The notes beneath the pieces were generated by a model that had not been told where the DNA came from, did no database searches, and saw nothing but the letters and a program-made list of their open reading frames with translations. From Gnetum montanum (lineage: Eukaryota > Streptophyta > Gnetopsida > Gnetales > Gnetaceae): a stretch of DNA of 64,000 bases. Of this stretch, positions 59,300 to 64,000 are shown one piece after another; the first letter of the stretch is position 1, and the number at the start of each line of letters is the position of its first letter. The stretch spans positions 140,152 through 204,151 of the forward strand of contig MNCI01016091.1 in the NCBI GenBank assembly GCA_015680685.1. Direction: 5' to 3'. The position numbers and the translations under genes were made by a program.

Positions 59300-61330
59300 G
59301 GCTACTGCACATAATATCCATATGGGTTAGGTTGCTAGTAAGGATACTATGACATTGGTGGTGGCATTTCCCATGATTGTGGGTATTGCCACTATTGATA
59401 TTGTTCGATTAGTTGTGGTGGAGTTCCACTTGGATAATATGTTAAGGGTTGGTGGAACTGCCTTGGGTTACCTTGAGGATAAGGTAACCTTCGGGGTGTT
59501 TGCCTTTTGTTTAATCATGGGTTGAGTGCATACATCCCAGCCTCCTGCAGATGTGAGATTATGGGGTAAAATCCCTTAGGATGGTCATATCATCATATCT
59601 TGCATCCACTATCATTGTCTATATCTAAATTCACAACTTCTTCGATGATGGCAACTTTGCCCTTACCCTTGCTACATGCCTGTTTAGCTTCTCTCTTTTT
59701 CTTTTTTCACTACCTTCTTCTCTAGACTCCTCTACTAATTTAAGAATAGTTTGAAATCTATTATCTAGGGAATCCCACATTTGGTCTACTCTTGTCGATA
59801 CTTCTAATGTCAATTTTTGGATAGGCAAATTTTTCCTATTCACCATTTCTTCAAGTGGTGACTCTTCTTCATCCTCACAAAATCTTACTCCCCTCTTCTG
59901 GAGGGAAGGATCTCTATTATATTCCTTCACACTTGCTCTTTTCCGTAGCTCACCTTCTTCCTTAACAACTTGCTCCGATAGTCTTTGAATTTGATGGGAC
60001 CTAAGCTCAAATAGTCTTCCTTGGGCATAAGTCCCAAGGCCTCTTCATGTTTCATGTCTAAGCCCATATATGAGATGGCGCAGTTGATCCCTCTATGAAT
60101 AATCATGGCTGGGATAACAATGTAACAGTACATAATATTGGCCATTGGTAGCATCCAAGGGTTCATGTCCTCCTTGTTTCCAGCCTTGGATTTGCTTTCA
60201 CAGGTTGGACACTCAAGAGTACATTTGGTACTTATTGTTGAATAATTCCAACATGGTACTTCACCTACGAATGGATTTTGATTGTAAGGATCAATACCAA
60301 CTTTCTGCTTCTTTGATTAGTATCTGTGGGAACAACTTAAGTTTTTACCATTCGCTTTCTATGTTTTGTAAGGCATATGCATCATGAAATTCTTGTAGAT
60401 GATTTTGAGGATCAACGTTGTATCCCCCTTCAAATCATGGGATATTATTCATGTCTAATCTCTTGATCTTACTATCTTTTTGCTACCTTGTTGGGATTCT
60501 GACAACCTCAATTATGTCTAACATACTTCAAGTAGCAAGTAGGGGTTCATCGTGATCATCTCATCTGTGGCATCTATGATGCCTATGTTGTTCCCTACTC
60601 TCCCTTCTTTCATGTTGTGTTTCTCTAGAGTGCCCTCATCCCCTTTCTCGACTATTTCGTTTATGACTTTCACTTTGCCTACCTTTATCCCCATGGTCTT
60701 TTTCTTTATGACTACATCCAAATATTGAAGGAGAGGGTGAAGGAGATGATGAAGGTGAAGAAGAAGGAGAACCATCACCATGATGGTGTCTGCTACCTTC
60801 TTTTTAGTGGTATCAGCCTCACTCATAATTGCGATCAGAATGTCCACCTTTATCATGTGTCTGTGTCCCTTTTTCGGATCCTTTGTGCTTGTGGATATTA
60901 GAACCTAGGTTATGAATAGTGAAATGAAGGTTCTGATACACAACCCCTTGGCCAAAGTCAAGGGAAGGAACATCGTTGTGTGGGCGATTGCCTGACGCAG
61001 GTTCACCACCCTCATTTTCACTTAAGACATGTGGGACATCCTGGGACCACTTACCCTTCAAAGACTTATGATGTTTCTCCTATTGCAAGTTTGTTTGACA
61101 TTATGCCTCCTTGGGATGGTATTCTCTCGAGTTGTGGTCTTGCACAACATATTCTGCGTGTAAGTGCTACATGCCAATTCGTGTGAGAGCATGAAGAAGC
61201 ATGCTTAGGACTGAACAATCGGGATGTAACACTCTGTTACCTTATAAGTCTCGCTAACATAGTTGTTCATCTTGATGGAGGATAAAGGTGAAGTCTGGTA
61301 TATACTCATTAGAATGAATATATACCACTC
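59300..61330 (-). pseudogene. gag of element E
   Basis: Reading leftward: KGKWSQDVPHVLSENEGGEP (61058-60999), a Ser/His/Arg linker, the LRHLIYGL-like capsid stretch near 60080, EEEESPLEEMVNRKNLPIQK (about 59890-59825), and DDRFQTILK-type sequence. The zinc-knuckle equivalent near 59570-59610 has lost its first cysteine pair. The Pro/Gln tail runs to about 59300. Stops separate these parts. Confidence 0.75.
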
Positions 61331-61549
61331 AAAACTATTGAGGGATTGGCAGATGAATGTCATGTGTATTATGCCATCAATTGTTTCTTGTTTTAGACCT
61401 AGGCAATGAAGCACATTTGTACAAAGAAGGAGATATACTTGTCTATTTAGTATGCAATGTATTTTTTTCATTTTCTTAACCAATCCTAAGGGTTCGTTCC
61501 AACAATGTAAATGATTTCCTAAGTTCTAATTAGTGCACAAACAACTAAG

Positions 61550-61567
61550 TCCCCGACAATGGCACCA
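61550..61567 (-). promoter_or_regulatory. Primer-binding site, element E
   Basis: On the - strand TGGTGCCATTGTCGGGGAC lies next to the right LTR; it is a tRNA-Asp type site with a few transitions. Confidence 0.85.
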
Positions 61568-61568
61568 A

Positions 61569-62132
61569 CGATGAGCGACGAGGTACCCCTACGCTCAACC
61601 ATATGAATACGAGTGTTTCACACATGATCCAGTGAAATTCCAAGGACTAAGTGCTTATGCACCTTTGTGGAACAAAAATGGGTTGGTTCATCATTGTCTT
61701 CCCAAGCTTACTTGTATGTCACAATTGTATGGTTAAGTAAACTTGAGGCATATGATTTTTATACTTTTTATGTGTTTTTATGTCCTGCTGCTAATAAGGG
61801 AAGAGAGAGATAACTAAGTAACTTATTTAATTTGACTGCTTATTAACTAGGCTCTAACTGATCCTAACACCAGCATTCGTTCCCACTTGCTGTACACATT
61901 CTAAACCAGTGCAACACTGCTAGGATTACCAAACGTTAATCGTTACTGGGGTACCAAGTGTTACACACATGCTCGAAGCAGTCATAGTAAGTGTATTTAC
62001 TTAAGAAAGTGTAGGGTGAGAGAAGACATTAATTAACTAGGAAAGCATTTAATAACATCAATTAACACTAATTAATCTATTCTAGATGCTGCAAGGTTTA
62101 TCATAAAGTTCATCTTCATTGCCATACACAAG
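61569..62132 (-). repeat. 5' LTR of element E, interrupted
   Basis: It matches the left E LTR nearly base for base from CGATGAGCG to CATACACAAGG, then is cut by the outer end of element G's LTR at 62133. Its U3 part lies beyond the window or is lost. Confidence 0.85.
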
Positions 62133-62670
62133 GTGATGAGCGGCGAGGTACCCCTACGCTCAACCATACGAATACAAGCATTTCACGCATGATATGGTTA
62201 AATTCCAAGAACTAAGTGCCTATGCACCTTTGTGAAACAAGGATGAGTTGGTTGATCGTTGTCTTCCCAAACTTACTTGTATTGCACGATTGTATGGTTA
62301 AGTAAGTTTGAGGCATCTGATTTTTATAGCTTTTATGTTTTTATGTCTTCCCAAACTTACTTGTATTGCACGATTGTATGGTTAAGTAAGTTCGAAGTGA
62401 TCGTACTATGTGTGCTAATAATATAAATGTAAAGTTCATAAAATAAAATAACTGTAGAATAAAATAAAGGAAATAAGTACGAAAAAAATCTCAAGTGCTG
62501 CAAGGATGAATCCAAGAGCTCATCTTTATTGTCGTACACAAGGTGTGCTCAGGTACATAAAGCTCAAATAAAGATCCGTCCACACTTAGACATCCTACTG
62601 CAGGCACTTGGAAAATACTCTAACAACAAAATTTTTGCTACTTAACTCCTAAAAGACTTCTAAAAACTTT
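62133..62670 (-). repeat. LTR of element G, inserted in E and itself interrupted by F
   Basis: It begins TGATGAGCGGCGAGGTACCCC. It follows the family order, with the duplicated segment listed separately, up to CTAAAAACTTT and is then cut by F at 62671. No G internal DNA is in the window. Confidence 0.8.
62263..62393. repeat. Direct duplication of about 47 bp inside the G LTR
   Basis: GTCTTCCCAAACTTACTTG through GGTTAAGTAAGTT occurs at about 62262-62309 and again at about 62346-62393, separated by the normal TTATAGCTTTTATG stretch. After the second copy the LTR skips ahead. Confidence 0.8.
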
Positions 62671-63481
62671 TGATGAGCTGCGATATCGCATCTGCGATAT
62701 TGATTCGGCGCATGCGATATCGCGTACGCGATATCATAGCCCGTCGCCTTGTCTATAAATAAGAGCTAGCTTTTCCTTGTTCACTCATCTAGATCTAGAC
62801 CCTTAGCCAAACTATAGTAGTTTTACCATTCCAAAGTTAGAATAATTTCTGTGTGCCCGTAGTAGGAGTCTCAAAGTGAATGGATCTTTATTCGAGCAAA
62901 TTGTACCTGAGCACACATTTGTGTACAAAAATAAAGATGAACTTTCTGATAAACCTTGCAACATGTGGACTAAGCTAAATAGGATTTAATTACTATTAAA
63001 TGTTTGAATGCTTTCTTAGATAATTAATCCTTCTTAACCCTTGACTCTCCTAGCTAAGTGCATTTAGTACGACCGCTTCAAGCACATGTGTAATGCTTGG
63101 TAACCCAGTAATGAGTAGCGTTTGGTAATCCCAGTAGCGTTGCACTAGTTCAGGGTGTGTACAGCAAGTGAGAATGGATACTAGTGCTAGGACGATTAGA
63201 ACTTAGTTAGTAAGTAGTTAATGAAAGTTAGTCACTTAGTCTCTTCACCCTTCCCTTGCAGCATAAGGCGTTAAAAAGATAAAAGACATAAAAATTATAT
63301 ACCTCAAACTTACTTAACCATACAACCGTGACAATACAAGTAAGTTTGGGAAGAGAGCGATTGATTAACCTTAAGTGTTCCATTAGGGCGCGTAAGCACT
63401 TAGTCCTTAGAGTTTGACCAGATCGCACGTGAGATGCTCGTATTCGTATGGTTGAGTGTAGGGGTACCTCGCCACTCATCA
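62671..63481 (+). repeat. 5' LTR of element F
   Basis: 811 bp, from TGATGAGCTGCGATATCGC to GCCACTCATCA. U3 holds four GATATCGC/GATATTG palindromic units (62679-62741). CTATAAATAAGAG (TATA) lies at about 62753. The hairpin is at 62884-62938. It retains many CpGs, unlike the older LTRs. Confidence 0.92.
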
Positions 63482-63482
63482 T

Positions 63483-63501
63483 TGGCACCGTTGCTAGGGA
63501 C
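63483..63501 (+). promoter_or_regulatory. Primer-binding site, element F
   Basis: TGGCACCGTTGCTAGGGAC sits two bases after the LTR end; it is a tRNA-Asp type site. Confidence 0.88.
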
Positions 63502-63573
63502 TTAGTTGTTTGTGCACTATGTAGACCATGGGAAACCATTCATATCATTGGGAGCTAGAACGAACCCTTACGG

Positions 63574-64000
63574 TTGATCAAACGAAAAAATAAGATAACG
63601 GAAAACAACACACCGAACAAGACTAAAATATCTCCTTCTTTGCACAAAAGCACTTCACCGCCTAGGAACAACACTAGAGACAGTTGGCGGCATAACACAC
63701 ATAACCAAGAATCACAAGTTCCTCAACAATTCAATGTGGTATATATTCATCACGATGAATATATACTCGACTTTACCTTTATCTTCCATCAAGATGAACA
63801 ACTACGTTGGAGAGACTTGGAGGGTAACATAGTGTTAACTCTAGACAGAGCAGCCCCCAACATGCTCCTTCGTACCTTTGCGTGAATAGGCATGTTACAA
63901 TTGTATGCAAAGTACGTTGCATGTGATTACAACACAAGGGACTACCATCCCACAGAAGTGCAATGTCAACGGGACCTACAACAGGAGAGCTACTATACAT
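63574..64000 (+). pseudogene. gag N-terminus of element F (runs off the window)
   Basis: An open frame of 103 codons from 63574 holds FNVVYIHHDEYILDFTFIF and DEQLRWRDLEGNIVLTLDRA, matching the gag N-terminus of B and D. TGA at 63883-63885 interrupts it shortly before a VACDY-type stretch that continues the homology. The true gag start is uncertain. Leader 63502-63573 has no feature I recognise. The rest of F lies to the right. Confidence 0.7.

Larger units (their letters stand above)
54337..62132 (-). mobile_element. Element E: internally deleted Athila-like element in reverse orientation
   Basis: Left LTR 54337-55160 (its 3' LTR), internal 55161-61568, right LTR 61569-62132 (cut by element G). 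Both LTR outer ends share CATCG in place of CATCA (read as CGATGAG on +), supporting that they are a pair. It has gag, protease and RT, but RNase H and most of integrase are missing, and the third ORF is reduced to a stub as in D. Confidence 0.84.

Overview
This window is plant nuclear DNA from a large, repeat-rich genome. It is AT-rich, its genes are intron-containing and on both strands, one gene is a plastid-type glucose-6-phosphate dehydrogenase, and about 46 kb consists of nested LTR retrotransposons primed by tRNA-Asp, as in plant Athila/Tat Ty3-gypsy elements. A gymnosperm or another large-genome seed plant fits, but nothing here fixes the species.

The gene-bearing part is 1-16 kb. The last six exons of midasin (MDN1, a ribosome-assembly ATPase) run on the + strand from the left edge to 2031. 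A complete ten-exon plastid-type glucose-6-phosphate dehydrogenase gene (583 codons) lies on the - strand (8575 to 4102), convergent with MDN1. A five-coding-exon Sec14-like (CRAL-TRIO) phosphatidylinositol-transfer-type gene (322 codons) follows on the - strand (13966 to 11215), with a probable 5'-UTR intron reaching about 15.98 kb. The three genes do unrelated housekeeping work and share no visible pathway. An intronic 41-bp hairpin, an intronic 414-bp tandem duplication and several tRNA-like SINE candidates lie among them.

From 17.8 kb to the right edge the DNA is almost all decayed mobile elements. Element A (17816-about 19775, +) is a 5' LTR plus part of gag. Its LTR is disturbed by an N-bounded block placed in reverse orientation, most likely an assembly error. 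A decayed LINE on the - strand (19778-20025 and 33248-about 34420) is split by element B (20026-33242, +), a full-length 13.2-kb element flanked by the target-site duplication ATGAT. A three-unit tandem repeat leads to element C (36240-42290 and 49218-about 54320, +), which is interrupted by element D (-). Element E (54337-62132, -) abuts C. An LTR of element G (-) sits inside the right LTR of E, and element F (+, 62671 to the edge) sits inside the G LTR.

B and C have gag, pol, a long conserved non-coding spacer and a third ORF encoding a predicted coiled-coil protein; every frame is broken. D and E are shorter and lack most of that third ORF; D keeps an integrase core but no protease/RT, and E keeps protease/RT but no integrase core. 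All LTR families share TGATG...CATCA-type ends, palindrome-rich U3 regions, repeated TTGGTAAYCC motifs and a covarying hairpin that contains the AATAAA signal. That hairpin and the third ORF are the best candidates for something undescribed. No CRISPR, rRNA or functional tRNA gene was seen.
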